Source: Phenylobacterium sp.
GTDB taxonomy: Bacteria; Pseudomonadota; Alphaproteobacteria; Caulobacterales; Caulobacteraceae
Direction: 5' to 3'
Assembly: GCF_025934275.1 (NCBI RefSeq)
Contig: NZ_JAICYI010000034.1
Location: 1 to 36,735, forward strand
DNA length: 36,735 bases
The notes under the pieces are model-generated. The model made no database searches and had not been told where the DNA came from. It was given only the letters and a program-made list of their open reading frames with translations. Position numbers and translations under genes: made by a program. Below are positions 23,325 through 31,612 of the stretch, piece by piece; positions within the stretch are counted from its first letter, which is position 1, and each line of letters opens with the position of its first letter.

Positions 23325-25544
23325 CTAGCCGCATTTCGAGTAGCCGCAGCCGAGGCAGGTGTCGCAACCCTCCTTGCTGACCAGCTTGAAGCCGCCGCAT
23401 CGCGGGCAGCTCGCGCCGGCGAGGGCGCGCATGGCGAGCGCCGCCTCGGGCGGCTCGTCGGACGCCGTCCCGTCCTTCTCCAGGTGCCGCTCGATCACGC
23501 CGCCGATCGCCGCCAGCAGCGAGGGGACGTAGCGGCCGCCCAGCCAGGCGCCGCCGCGCGGATCGAACACCGCCTTCAGCTCCTCGGCCACGAAGCCGAC
23601 GTCGCCGCCGCGCCGGAAGACCGCCGAGATCATCCGGGTCAATCCCAACGTCCAGGCGTAGTGCTCCATGTTCTTGGAGTTCACGAAGATCTCGAACGGC
23701 CGCCGCCCTGCCGCCGCCTCCAGGTCGTTGATGGTGACGTAGACGGCGTGGGCGCTCTCCGGCCAGGCGATCTTGTAGGTGGCGCCGGCGAGGGCCTCAG
23801 GCCGCGGCGAGAGCGGCGGCTCCGGGGGCTCAACCGCCGCCGCCGCGACCGGCGCGACCGACAGAACCGAGCCGGTGATGCGGTTGGGCCGATAGGTGGT
23901 CAGCCCCTTGCAGCCGGCGCGATAGGCTTCTCGATAGACCTCCATGAAGTCATTGAAGACGATGTCTTCCGGGCAGTTCACGGTCTTCGAGATGGAGCTG
24001 TCGATCGCGCCTTGCGCGGCCGCCTGCATGCGGACGTGGTCGGCTGGCGTGAGGGTCTGGGCGGTGACGAAGATGTCGGCGGGCGGCGGCTGCGGGCCTT
24101 TCAGCCGCTTCCAGGCCGACAGAGCGTAGTCCTCCACCGGCTCGTCGCGGCTCGAGCCGTCCGGCTGGCGCACCTTGCGGCTGTAGGAGAAGGCGAACAC
24201 CGGCTCGATGCCCGAGGAGACGTTGCCGGCCAGCAGCGAGGTCGTGCCGGTCGGCGCGATCGAGGTCAGGCAGCCGTTGCGCAGGCCGTTGGCGCGGATC
24301 AGCGCGCGGGTCTGCGCGTCCAAGCCTTGCAGGTTGGGCCGCTCCAGCATGGACGCGTCATAGAGCGGGAAAGGCCCCTTCTCGCCGGCCAGCTCGGCCG
24401 AGGCGCGATAGGCCTCGCGCTTGATCGTCCCCAGCCATTCGCAGGTCAGCGCCAGCGCGGGCTCGGAGCCGTACGCCGCTCCGCAGAAGACGAGGGCGTC
24501 CGCGAGGCCGGTGACGCCCAGGCCGATCCGCCGCTTGGCCTTGGCTTCCTGCTGCTGGGCGGCCAGTGGATAGCGCGAGATGTCAATGACGTTGTCGAGC
24601 ATGCGCACCGCCGTCCGCGTCAGCTCGGCGAGCGCGGCCTCGTCGATGGCGGCCTCGGTTTCGAAGGGGGCGGTGACCAGCCGCGCCAGGTTGATCGATC
24701 CCAGGAGGCATGCGCCGTAGGCCGGCAGCATCTGCTCGCCGCACGGATTGGACGCCAGGATGGTCTCGCAGTGGGCGAGATTGTTGGCGGCGTTGACCCG
24801 GTCGATGAAGATCACGCCCGGCTCGGCCGCATCGTACGTGGCTTCCATCAGCCGGCGCCACAGGTCGCCCGCCCGGACCGCCCTCCCCGCCTGGCCGGCG
24901 AACGTCAGCGGCCAATCCGCATCAGCGTCCAGGGCGGCCATGAAGGCGTCGGTCACGAGCACCGAGAGGTTGAAGTTGCGGAACCGGCCGGCGTCCCGCT
25001 TGGCGTCGATGAAGGCCTCGATGTCCGGGTGGTCGATGCGCAGGCAGCCCATCATCGCCCCGCGCCGTTGCCCCGCCGACATGATCGTCCGGCACATGGA
25101 ATCCCAGACGTCCATGAAGCTGAGCGGCCCGGAGGCGTCGGCGGCCACGCCGCGCACCGGCCAGCCCGCCGGGCGGATGGAGGAGAAGTCCATGCCCACG
25201 CCGCCGCCCTGCTGCAGCGTGAGCCCGGCCTCCCGCACCTGGTCGAAGATGCCGGGCAGGTCGTCGGGGATATCGCCCATGACGAAGCAGTTGAAGAGCG
25301 TCACGTTGCGCGCCGTGCCCACGCCCGCCAGGATCCGGCCCGCCGGGATGAACCGGAAGTCGGTGAGCGCGCCGAGGAACCGCTGGCGCATCTCCGGCCG
25401 GCGCTGCGGAGCTTCGGCCTCCGCCAACCCTGCGGCCACCCGGCTCCAGGTCTCGTCCACGCTGGTGTCGCCCCCGCCGGCGGCGTCCTTGAATCGGTAC
25501 TTGGACGCCCAGATCTCGCTGGCGAGCGGATTGTCGAAGGCCAT
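23325..25544 (-). CDS. nrdJ: Adenosylcobalamin-dependent (class II) ribonucleotide reductase
   Basis: Reduces ribonucleoside diphosphates to deoxyribonucleotides using a B12-derived radical, so it works with or without oxygen. The 739-residue protein shows the R1-like barrel: FNCFVMGDIPDD carries the first active-site Cys, and NPCGEQMLPAYGACLLGSINL carries the N-x-C-x-E radical loop. SIAPTGTTSLLAGNVSSGIEP (split: PTGTTSLLAGN) is substrate-binding. The C-terminus has a TSCPD-type extension with a Cys-rich end (CPRCGG, CDTCLGCGYSKCG) that serves as zinc-binding and redox-shuttle tail. The ATG at 25544 with AGGAGAG upstream is well supported. A FixK-like box lies about 80 bases further up. It suits DNA synthesis during anaerobic nitrate respiration. 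Confidence 0.95.
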   Translation of the reverse strand: MAFDNPLASEIWASKYRFKDAAGGGDTSVDETWSRVAAGLAEAEAPQRRPEMRQRFLGALTDFRFIPAGRILAGVGTARNVTLFNCFVMGDIPDDLPGIFDQVREAGLTLQQGGGVGMDFSSIRPAGWPVRGVAADASGPLSFMDVWDSMCRTIMSAGQRRGAMMGCLRIDHPDIEAFIDAKRDAGRFRNFNLSVLVTDAFMAALDADADWPLTFAGQAGRAVRAGDLWRRLMEATYDAAEPGVIFIDRVNAANNLAHCETILASNPCGEQMLPAYGACLLGSINLARLVTAPFETEAAIDEAALAELTRTAVRMLDNVIDISRYPLAAQQQEAKAKRRIGLGVTGLADALVFCGAAYGSEPALALTCEWLGTIKREAYRASAELAGEKGPFPLYDASMLERPNLQGLDAQTRALIRANGLRNGCLTSIAPTGTTSLLAGNVSSGIEPVFAFSYSRKVRQPDGSSRDEPVEDYALSAWKRLKGPQPPPADIFVTAQTLTPADHVRMQAAAQGAIDSSISKTVNCPEDIVFNDFMEVYREAYRAGCKGLTTYRPNRITGSVLSVAPVAAAAVEPPEPPLSPRPEALAGATYKIAWPESAHAVYVTINDLEAAAGRRPFEIFVNSKNMEHYAWTLGLTRMISAVFRRGGDVGFVAEELKAVFDPRGGAWLGGRYVPSLLAAIGGVIERHLEKDGTASDEPPEAALAMRALAGASCPRCGGFKLVSKEGCDTCLGCGYSKCG

Positions 25545-25620
25545 GGTCGGTCTCTCCTGTGGGGAGATCGAGGCTTGGCGATTCCCCGCCGTCGGCGAAC
25601 GAACCCGGTCGCGGCGGGGC

Positions 25621-25634
25621 TTGTCGGATATCAA
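25621..25634. promoter_or_regulatory. FixK/FNR-like box between nrdJ and the hemerythrin gene
   Basis: TTGTCGGATATCAA has a perfect right half (ATCAA) and two mismatches in the left. It is centred 83 bases before the nrdJ start and 78 before the divergent hemerythrin start, so it could control both. Confidence 0.5.
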
Positions 25635-25705
25635 GCCGAAGACGGGCCGCCTTCAAGGCGACCGCGCCGGGAGAACGCTAGGTTGCGGCGCAAAGGAGCC
25701 TTCTC

Positions 25706-26221
25706 ATGCTCGAGACCTGGGCCCTCCTGCGCGACTTTGGTCCGCACGCGGTCCATTCACCGCCCGACGAGGCGCGCGAGATCCGCGAGCTGATCGCCCA
25801 CATCATCGAGCGCTATCACGAGGTGCATCGCGCGGAATTTCCGCAGGCGATCGCGCTGGCCCGAAAGGTCGAAGGCGTGCACCGGGACGTGGCCGAGGCG
25901 CCCCATGGCCTGGCCGACCACCTCCAGCTGATGTTCGACGATCTGGATGCGCACCAGCGGCGTGAGGAGCTCGTGCTGTTCCCCACCCTGGAAGCCGGCG
26001 GTTGCTCCGTCGCGCGCTTCGCCATCCATCGCATGATGGCCGACCACCGTGACGTGGAGCGCCAGCTCGCGACGCTCCGCAAGCTGGCGGGAAACTATCA
26101 GCCCCCCGCCGGCGCCTGCCGCACGTGGCGCGCGCTGCTCGAATCCTGCCGCAAGCTGGACGACGATCTCACCGAGCACATGCGACTGGAGGACGAGGAC
26201 CTGTTTTCGAGATTCCTTTGA
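25706..26221 (+). CDS. RIC/YtfE-like di-iron protein (repair of iron centres)
   Basis: A 171-residue hemerythrin-like protein resembling the C-terminal domain of YtfE/ScdA/DnrN, which mobilises iron to repair Fe-S clusters after NO or oxidative damage. Ligand motifs are LIAHIIERYHEVHRAEFP (helix 1), DLDAHQRREELVLFP (helix 2; His and Glu), HRMMADHRDVERQL (helix 3) and LTEHMRLEDEDLFSRF (helix 4; His and Glu). The N-terminal ScdA_N domain with its Cys pair, normal in full-length RIC, is missing here, so this is the short form. It is divergent from nrdJ with a FixK-like box between, and is a near neighbour of nnrS, which supports a nitrosative-stress role. Confidence 0.87.
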   Translation: MLETWALLRDFGPHAVHSPPDEAREIRELIAHIIERYHEVHRAEFPQAIALARKVEGVHRDVAEAPHGLADHLQLMFDDLDAHQRREELVLFPTLEAGGCSVARFAIHRMMADHRDVERQLATLRKLAGNYQPPAGACRTWRALLESCRKLDDDLTEHMRLEDEDLFSRFL

Positions 26222-26564
26222 GGCCCGGGGGAGGCGCCCCGGAAGGCTTCCGGGCGCGCCCGCACCCAAAGTGCGCGGGCCTCGAAGAGGCGGCGGCGGA
26301 CCCCGAGCTTCCGCCGCCGCCCGCCATCCCGGATCCCACGCGCAGACCCAGCGCGCGGCGCCTGTGCGCGAGCCGCAAGCGGCGGACCAACCTGCCGGGA
26401 CGACCGAAAAGTCAGGGCCACGCGACGGCCGTCCCTCGAAGGTCTCTCGCCGACTGATCAAGGGCGAGCCGCAAGCATCCCAACATCAACGCGCGGCTTG
26501 ACCATAGGCAATTGGGATCGGGCTTCGGCGACCTACCCTGCGTGAGCCCTAGAGGAGGATTGCC
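26222..26564. other. Intergenic stretch with two hairpins, no gene seen
   Basis: About 340 bases between the di-iron protein and the UrcA-like gene. At 26234-26257, GCGCCC-(C)-GGAA pairs with TTCCGGGCGC, a ten-pair stem with one bulged C. At 26258-26280, GCCC/GCAC pairs with GTGC/GGGC around a CCAAA loop. They lie 13 and 37 bases after the stop codon and probably end that transcript, although no T-run follows. The rest shows no convincing reading frame; open frames there lack ribosome binding sites and family features. Confidence 0.5.
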
Positions 26565-26912
26565 ATGATCCAAGCCGCTCATCGCCCGCTCGCCATCGCC
26601 GCCCTGTTCGCGGCCGCGTCCGTGGCGCTTCCTGCCTTCGCCCAGCCGCAGATCGCGCCGGTGACCGTGACGCAGGCGCCGACGACGGTGCGCATCTCGA
26701 TCCTCGGAAAGAGCCCGTCGACCGTCTACCGCGACGTTCGCCACGCGGCCTATGTCGTGTGCAGCAACGCGGTCGGAAACCACGAGCTGGCGCTCTCCGA
26801 CCACACCTTCTGCGTCGACACCGCGTCGTCCAAGGCGATGGTTCAGTTCGCTCAGATCGAGCGCGCGAGAGGTTTCGCCGACTCCGGCCTGATCGTCCTC
26901 AGCGCCCGCTGA
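26565..26912 (+). CDS. UrcA-family-like small secreted protein
   Basis: A 115-residue exported protein. A signal peptide spans residues 1 to about 26 (MIQAAHRPLAIAALFAAASV then ALPAFA-Q), with cleavage after AFA. The mature part has a predicted beta strand (TTVRISILGK), then a helix with YRDVRHAAYVVCSNAV, and a second Cys in HTFCVDTASSKAMVQF. Two cysteines with this spacing, each inside an Ala-rich helix, are the hallmark of UrcA proteins, which are common in Caulobacterales and sphingomonads and have no known function; a disulfide is likely. AGGAGG stands before the ATG and a good terminator follows, so it appears to be a single-gene unit. Confidence 0.75.
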   Translation: MIQAAHRPLAIAALFAAASVALPAFAQPQIAPVTVTQAPTTVRISILGKSPSTVYRDVRHAAYVVCSNAVGNHELALSDHTFCVDTASSKAMVQFAQIERARGFADSGLIVLSAR

Positions 26913-26938
26913 GACCGAAGCCCCAGATCGAAAGTTTG

Positions 26939-26970
26939 GCGCCCGCCACCGGCGGGCGCTCCTCGTTTTC
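26939..26970 (+). terminator. Rho-independent terminator of the UrcA-like gene
   Basis: GCGCCCGCC-ACC-GGCGGGCGC is a perfect nine-pair stem with a three-base loop, followed by TCCTCGTTTTC. It starts 26 bases after the stop codon. Stem plus T-rich tail make it one of the clearest terminators in the window. Confidence 0.85.
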
Positions 26971-27094
26971 GGAGCGCCGTCGACCGGAACAAGGCGGCGG
27001 TGGGGCCTGCCACCTCGCAAACGGTCTCCAGCCGCGTCGAATCCTGACTGGCGGCCTGAGATTGCTCATGGCCGAGTTCGACTTCCGCAAAAGA

Positions 27095-27111
27095 TAGATC
27101 GCGTTATAAAC
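27095..27111. promoter_or_regulatory. Candidate TetR operator, site A, before the first CoA ligase
   Basis: TAGATCGCGTTATAAAC, centred on CGCG, lies 26-42 bases before the ligase ATG and covers a TTATAA sequence that could be the -10 element. It shares 13 of 15 bases with the copy at 36320 and 14 of 16 with the reverse copy at 36235. Repression by blocking the promoter would fit. Confidence 0.55.
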
Positions 27112-27136
27112 TTGTTGGGCCAACTGGGAGGCCCGT

Positions 27137-28750
27137 ATGCTGCTCAGCGACGTTCCGGCCATCGCCGCCCATCACGCGCCCGATGTCATCGCCCTCCGCT
27201 TAGAGGACCGCACCTGGACCTACGCCGAGTTGCGGGACCGCTGCTGGCGACTTTCCAATGCGCTGATCCGGGTCACCGAGCCCGGCGACCGCGTCGCCAT
27301 CCTCTCGGAGAACTGCCCGGAATACGTGGAGTGCTACTACGGCGTGCCGGGCGCGGGGCTCGCCTTGGTCTTTCTCAACTATAGGCTGGCCGCCCGGGAG
27401 CTCGCCTACATCATCGGCAACAGCGAACCGCGTCTGCTGTTCGTCGAGCGGCGGTACTTGCCGGCGATCCGCGAAATCCGCGGCGAGATCCCCTCCGTCG
27501 AGCAGATCGTGGTGATCGGCGAGCAGACGGAGGACGCCATCTCATACGATGCGCTGCTGGCGACCGGCGCCGCCTCCGAACCCCTGCGGCGGCCGAAGGA
27601 GGATGAGCTCTGCTGGCTCCTCTACACCTCGGGCACGACCGGCCTTCCGAAGGGCGCGATGCTGTCGCACCGGAACATCATGGCGGCCATCACCAACAGC
27701 ATGTGCAGCTGGGAGGCGGCGCCGGACGACGTCTGCCTCTTCACCTTCCCGCTGTTCCACGTCGCCGGCTACGTCATGCCTATGTACCATCTGCGGACCT
27801 ATCCGGTGGTCCTGCTCCGCAGCTTCGACATCGAGACGCTGCTGGCGAACATCGAACGCCACCGTGTCACCAGCACCGCCATGGCGCCCACCATGATCGC
27901 CATGCTGCTCGAGAACCCGGTGGCGGACCGCTACGACATCTCGAGCCTCCGGCGCATCGGCTACGGCGCCTCAGCCATGCCCGCCGAGGTGCTGAGGCGC
28001 GCCCGCGGCCGCTGGCCGGGCGTCGCTTTCTCCACCGGCTTCGGGATGACGGAGCTCTCCGGCAATGTGATGTTCCTGAGCCCGGCCGACCACGACCGCG
28101 CGGCCGATCAGGGGCTGGACATCCTCCGCTCCGTGGGCCGCCAGATGCCCCTCGCCCGGGTGCGTGTTGTCGATGACGAGGGCCGCGACGCGCCCGCCGA
28201 TACGCCCGGGGAGATCGTCGTGAAGGGCGATCAGGTGCTGATGGGCTACTGGCGCAATCCGGAGGCGACCCGGTCCTCGTTCTTCGCGGGCGGCTGGTTC
28301 CGCTCCGGCGACGTCGGCCGCTGGGATGCTGATGGCTACCTCTATATCGTCGATCGCAAGAAGGACATGATCCTGACCGGCGGCGAGAACGTCTATCCCC
28401 GGGAGGTCGAGGAGGTCCTCTATCAGCATCCCGCGGTCGTCGAGGCCGCTGTCATTGGCGCGCCGGACCCCAAGTGGGGCGAGAAGGTCGTCGCTGTCGT
28501 CTGCCTGAGAACCGAGGCCAGCGCGGACGAGCTGATCGCCTTCTGCCGTGAGCGGATCGCCAGCTACAAGAAGCCCCGCCACGTGGTCTTCATAGAGGCG
28601 CTTCCGAGGAACGCATCCGGCAAGGTGCTGAAGCGCGAGCTGCGCGAGCGCATCACTGTAGGAGAGCTTGCGCTCGGGGAGCCTCAGTCGTTTCGCCGGC
28701 CAGACGCTGGAAGTTCAGACTCAGGCCAGGCCTCGGCCAGCGGCACTTGA
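27137..28750 (+). CDS. AMP-forming acyl-CoA synthetase (ANL superfamily), first copy
   Basis: Activates a carboxylic acid to its CoA thioester via an acyl-adenylate. The 537-residue protein has the AMP-binding P-loop LLYTSGTTGLPKGAMLSH near residue 160, the GYGASAMPAE and STGFGMTELSG adenine/acyl-site motifs, the hinge region YLYIVDRKKDMILTGGENVYP (split: DRKKDMI is the hinge) and the C-terminal catalytic Lys in NASGKVLKREL. It resembles medium- or long-chain fatty-acid or aromatic-acid CoA ligases; the substrate cannot be read from the sequence. GGGAGG precedes the ATG. The last about 30 residues (after LRERIT) are atypical and lie antisense to the end of the SMP-30 gene, overlapping it by 98 bases. 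Confidence 0.92.
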   Translation: MLLSDVPAIAAHHAPDVIALRLEDRTWTYAELRDRCWRLSNALIRVTEPGDRVAILSENCPEYVECYYGVPGAGLALVFLNYRLAARELAYIIGNSEPRLLFVERRYLPAIREIRGEIPSVEQIVVIGEQTEDAISYDALLATGAASEPLRRPKEDELCWLLYTSGTTGLPKGAMLSHRNIMAAITNSMCSWEAAPDDVCLFTFPLFHVAGYVMPMYHLRTYPVVLLRSFDIETLLANIERHRVTSTAMAPTMIAMLLENPVADRYDISSLRRIGYGASAMPAEVLRRARGRWPGVAFSTGFGMTELSGNVMFLSPADHDRAADQGLDILRSVGRQMPLARVRVVDDEGRDAPADTPGEIVVKGDQVLMGYWRNPEATRSSFFAGGWFRSGDVGRWDADGYLYIVDRKKDMILTGGENVYPREVEEVLYQHPAVVEAAVIGAPDPKWGEKVVAVVCLRTEASADELIAFCRERIASYKKPRHVVFIEALPRNASGKVLKRELRERITVGELALGEPQSFRRPDAGSSDSGQASASGT

Positions 28751-29612
28751 GCAGTCTGCCGGTCCCCGAGGCGGTGATCCAGGCCGTCTGCATGTCGGGC
28801 CCGCCGAAGCAGATGTTGGTGACCAGCGGATCCGGGAAGGCGGTGTGCTCGAAGCCGCCCGCCGGATCGAAGGCGGTGATGCCGCCGTTCACCAGGGTCG
28901 CGCAGCACACCTTGCCGCCCGCCTCCACCGCGAGGCTGTCGAGCATCTGATAGCCCGGCAGCGGGCCCAGCACCTTGCCGGCCGCGAACAGGTTCGCGGG
29001 CGCTTCGATCTCGCCCTCGCCGATGATGTTGAAGGCCCAGACCCGGCTGGTGTGTGTCTCGGCCACATAGACAGTCTTCTCATCGGGCGAGAGGCCGACG
29101 CCGTTCGGGGTGACCATGCCCTCGCGGACCCGCTTGATCATCGAGCCGTCGGGCTTGGCGTAGAGCAGGTGGCCCATTTGCATTCGGTCGCCGTCGGACT
29201 TGCCGAGATCGGTGAACCAGAAGCCGCCCGCCTTGTCGAAGACGATGTCGTTCGGGCCACGCAGCGGCCGTCCGTCGCAGCTGTCGTAGAGGGTCGTCGC
29301 CTCGCCCGTGTCGAGGTCCACGCGCTGGATCGATCCGGTCTTGTAGTCGTGGGGCGTGCCGTGCGGCAGGGTCAGGCCTTCGGCTTCCATCCACTCGAAG
29401 CCGCCGTTGTTGCAGACGTAGACGGCGCCGTCGGGGCCGAGCGCCGCGCCGTTCGGGCCGCCGCCCAGCTCGGCGATGACTTCCTGCCGGCCGTCGGGCC
29501 GCACGCGGGTCAGCGTCTGCCGCTTGATCTCCACAAGCACCACCGAGCCGTCCACCATGGCGACGGGTCCCTCCGGAAACGCCAGACCTTCCGTGACCAC
29601 CTCGAAGTCCAT
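28653..29612 (-). CDS. SMP-30/gluconolactonase/LRE-like hydrolase
   Basis: A 319-residue predicted six-bladed beta-propeller, probably cytoplasmic as no signal peptide is seen. It starts with the family pattern EGLAFPEGPVAMVDGSVVLVE (split: FPEGP carries the metal-ligand Glu). It continues with ELGGGPNGAALGPDGAVYVCNNGG, LRGPNDIVFDKAGGFWFTD (Asn for metal) and GMVTPNGVGLSPDEKTVYVAET (Asn and Asp ligands). Relatives hydrolyse lactones with a divalent metal. Clustered with CoA ligases and a TonB receptor, it may open a lactone intermediate of the cluster's substrate. The 3' end overlaps the convergent ligase gene by 98 bases, extending both proteins with unusual tails. Confidence 0.9.
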   Translation of the reverse strand: MDFEVVTEGLAFPEGPVAMVDGSVVLVEIKRQTLTRVRPDGRQEVIAELGGGPNGAALGPDGAVYVCNNGGFEWMEAEGLTLPHGTPHDYKTGSIQRVDLDTGEATTLYDSCDGRPLRGPNDIVFDKAGGFWFTDLGKSDGDRMQMGHLLYAKPDGSMIKRVREGMVTPNGVGLSPDEKTVYVAETHTSRVWAFNIIGEGEIEAPANLFAAGKVLGPLPGYQMLDSLAVEAGGKVCCATLVNGGITAFDPAGGFEHTAFPDPLVTNICFGGPDMQTAWITASGTGRLLKCRWPRPGLSLNFQRLAGETTEAPRAQALLQ

Positions 29613-29644
29613 CGGGCGACCTCCCTGCTGAGGCTATTTTCATT

Positions 29645-29661
29645 ACTTGTTATAACTAAGA
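29645..29661. promoter_or_regulatory. AT-rich palindromic site B in the divergent promoter
   Basis: ACTTGTTATAACTAAGA contains the perfect eight-base palindrome GTTATAAC with CTT/AAG arms. It lies 33 bases before the SMP-30 gene and upstream of the second ligase. It shares the GTTATAA core with the putative operator at 27095 but not the CGCG centre, so it may be a divergent copy or just a -10 region. Confidence 0.35.
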
Positions 29662-29778
29662 CGTCGTCCGTCAAGGCGGCGCTTCGTGGCGTTCGGGGCG
29701 AAAGTCGACGCCGTTCTGTTGAACGGGTTTCAAAAATCTGGAAACCTTCCGCGGGAGCTTCAGATGCGGGAGGAATCC

Positions 29779-31527
29779 ATGAGCGCGGGCGCAGATCGGC
29801 GTTGGCCGGCGGTGAGCATTGAGGAGACCTATCGGATCCTGACCGCGCCGGGAGCTCCGTTCGAAATGGAGGAGATCACCGTCCGCGGCCGGCGCGTGCG
29901 CGCCTATAAGAACGCGCTGTCCAGCCTGCGGCAGGTGTTCGACCTCGGCCGGTCGTGGGGCGAGCGGGAATTCATCGTCTACGAGGGCGAACGGCAGACC
30001 TACGCCGAGCACTTCCGCGCCGCCGGCGCTCTGGGTCGGATCCTCTCCGAGCGCTTCGGCGTGAGGAAGGGCGAGCGCGTCGTGATCGCGATGCGCAACC
30101 TGCCGGAGTGGTCTGTGGCCTTCTGGGCGGTGCAGTCGATCGGCGGCGTGGCCACCCCGCTGAACGCCTGGGGACTGGGGCCCGACCTCGTCTACGGCAT
30201 CCAGGACTCCGGCGCGAAGGTTGCGATCGTCGACGGCGAACGGCTGGAGCGGCTCGCCCCGCACCTTGGCGAAGTTCAGCTCGAGGCGCTGGTCTCCGTT
30301 CGCGCGCCGGACGACCTGGTCGCCGACGCCATTCCCCTGGATGCGCTGATCGGGCGCCCCGACGCCTATCGCGATCTGGCTGACAATCCGCCGCCGGATC
30401 CCGGGCTGCAGCCCGACGACGACGCCACCATCCTCTACACCTCCGGCACCACCGGCAAGCCCAAGGGCGCGCTCGGCACCCACCGCAACGTTCTGACCAA
30501 CCTCGTCAGCCTGGGCTTCTCCGGCGCTCGGGCCGCGATCCGCCGAGGCGACCTTCTTCCCGTTCCGGATCCGAACGCGCCGCAGCGGGTCAACCTGCTC
30601 CCCGTGCCGCTCTTCCACGTGACCGGCTGCAACTCGATGCTGGTCCCGACCGTCGCCTCCGGCGGCAAGCTCGTCCTGATGTACAAGTGGAACCCTGAGC
30701 GGTTCCTGGAGCTGATCGAGACCGAGCGGGTGAACGGCACGACCGGGGTCCCCGCCATGGTCTGGCAGGTTCTGGAGAGCCCCGACTTCGACAAGCGCGA
30801 CCTCTCCAGCCTGGACTCATACGGCTACGGCGGCGCGGCGGTGGCGCCTGAGCTCACGCTCAAATTCGCCAAGCTCTTCCCGCACATTCCACCGGGGCAG
30901 GGATACGGCGCGACCGAGACCTCCTCGGTCTCCACCAGCAACAGCGCCGAGGACTACCTCAACCGGCCCGACAGCGTGGGCCTCCCGGTCCCGTGCTGCG
31001 ACATCAAGATCGCCGATCCGGACGGCGGCGAGGTCCCGATCGGCGATGTGGGCGAGATCTGGATCCATGGGCCCCATATCGTGATGGGCTACTGGAACAA
31101 GCCCGAAGCCTCGGCCGCGGCCTTCACCGACGGCTGGTACCACACCGGCGACATCGGCCGCCGCGACGAGGAGGGCTTCGTCTACGTCCTCGACCGCGTG
31201 AAGGACATGCTGATCCGCGGCGGCGAGAACATCTACTGCGTGGAGATCGAGGACGTGCTGGTCGCCCATCCGGCGGTCATCGATGCTGCGGTGATCGGCC
31301 TGCCGCACCGCATCTGGGGCGAGGAGGTGGGCGCGGTTGTGCAGCTGAAGCCGGGCGCCGAGATTGACGAAGCCGACCTGATCGCCCACGCCGGACGGCT
31401 GCTGCCGGCGCACAAGGTCCCGGTGCGGATCGAGGTGCGCATCGAGGAGTTCCCGCGCAACGCCAGCGGCAAGACGCTCAAGCCCCAGTTGCGCGAGGAG
31501 ATGCTCGCCAGGCTGGCCCCGGCGTGA
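29779..31527 (+). CDS. AMP-forming acyl-CoA synthetase (ANL superfamily), second copy
   Basis: A 582-residue acid-CoA ligase, only distantly similar to the first copy. P-loop ILYTSGTTGKPKGALGTH near residue 220; the QGYGATETSS motif; hinge DRVKDMLIRGGENIYCVEIED (split: DRVKDML); catalytic Lys near 563 in NASGKTLKPQL. The N-terminal extension of about 70 residues before the canonical fold (ITVRGRRVRAYKNALSSLRQ) is typical of the class I ligases seen in steroid, terpene and fatty-acid catabolic clusters. The ATG at 29779 is chosen because GGGAGGA lies just upstream; an earlier ATG at 29764 and an open frame to 29686 lack such a site. The likely product is a CoA thioester fed to beta-oxidation; the substrate is unknown. 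Confidence 0.92.
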   Translation: MSAGADRRWPAVSIEETYRILTAPGAPFEMEEITVRGRRVRAYKNALSSLRQVFDLGRSWGEREFIVYEGERQTYAEHFRAAGALGRILSERFGVRKGERVVIAMRNLPEWSVAFWAVQSIGGVATPLNAWGLGPDLVYGIQDSGAKVAIVDGERLERLAPHLGEVQLEALVSVRAPDDLVADAIPLDALIGRPDAYRDLADNPPPDPGLQPDDDATILYTSGTTGKPKGALGTHRNVLTNLVSLGFSGARAAIRRGDLLPVPDPNAPQRVNLLPVPLFHVTGCNSMLVPTVASGGKLVLMYKWNPERFLELIETERVNGTTGVPAMVWQVLESPDFDKRDLSSLDSYGYGGAAVAPELTLKFAKLFPHIPPGQGYGATETSSVSTSNSAEDYLNRPDSVGLPVPCCDIKIADPDGGEVPIGDVGEIWIHGPHIVMGYWNKPEASAAAFTDGWYHTGDIGRRDEEGFVYVLDRVKDMLIRGGENIYCVEIEDVLVAHPAVIDAAVIGLPHRIWGEEVGAVVQLKPGAEIDEADLIAHAGRLLPAHKVPVRIEVRIEEFPRNASGKTLKPQLREEMLARLAPA

Positions 31528-31562
31528 TGGGACGAGGCGCGGGCTGCGCCCTCGGAGGGCGG

Positions 31563-31573
31563 CTGTTATAGGT
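31563..31573. promoter_or_regulatory. GTTATA-containing site C upstream of the TetR gene
   Basis: CTGTTATAGGT lies 40 bases before the tetR start in a GC-rich background. It shares the GTTATA core with sites A and B. It could be a -10 element or a weak autoregulatory operator. Support is only the short shared core. Confidence 0.25.
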
Positions 31574-31612
31574 CGTCGGGGGACAGTCGCGTGATTTGAG
31601 GGGTGGGGCGAG

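Noticed and set aside
22299..25793. Very long open frame (over 1100 codons) on the plus strand opposite nnrS and nrdJ
   Set aside because: It is antisense to two well-identified genes, has low-complexity Arg/Gly/Ala-rich composition and no family motifs. Long antisense frames are expected at this GC content.
26125..27020. Open frames on both strands between the RIC-like and UrcA-like genes
   Set aside because: Arg/Pro-rich or antisense to the UrcA-like gene, without ribosome binding sites. Better explained as intergenic hairpin sequence.
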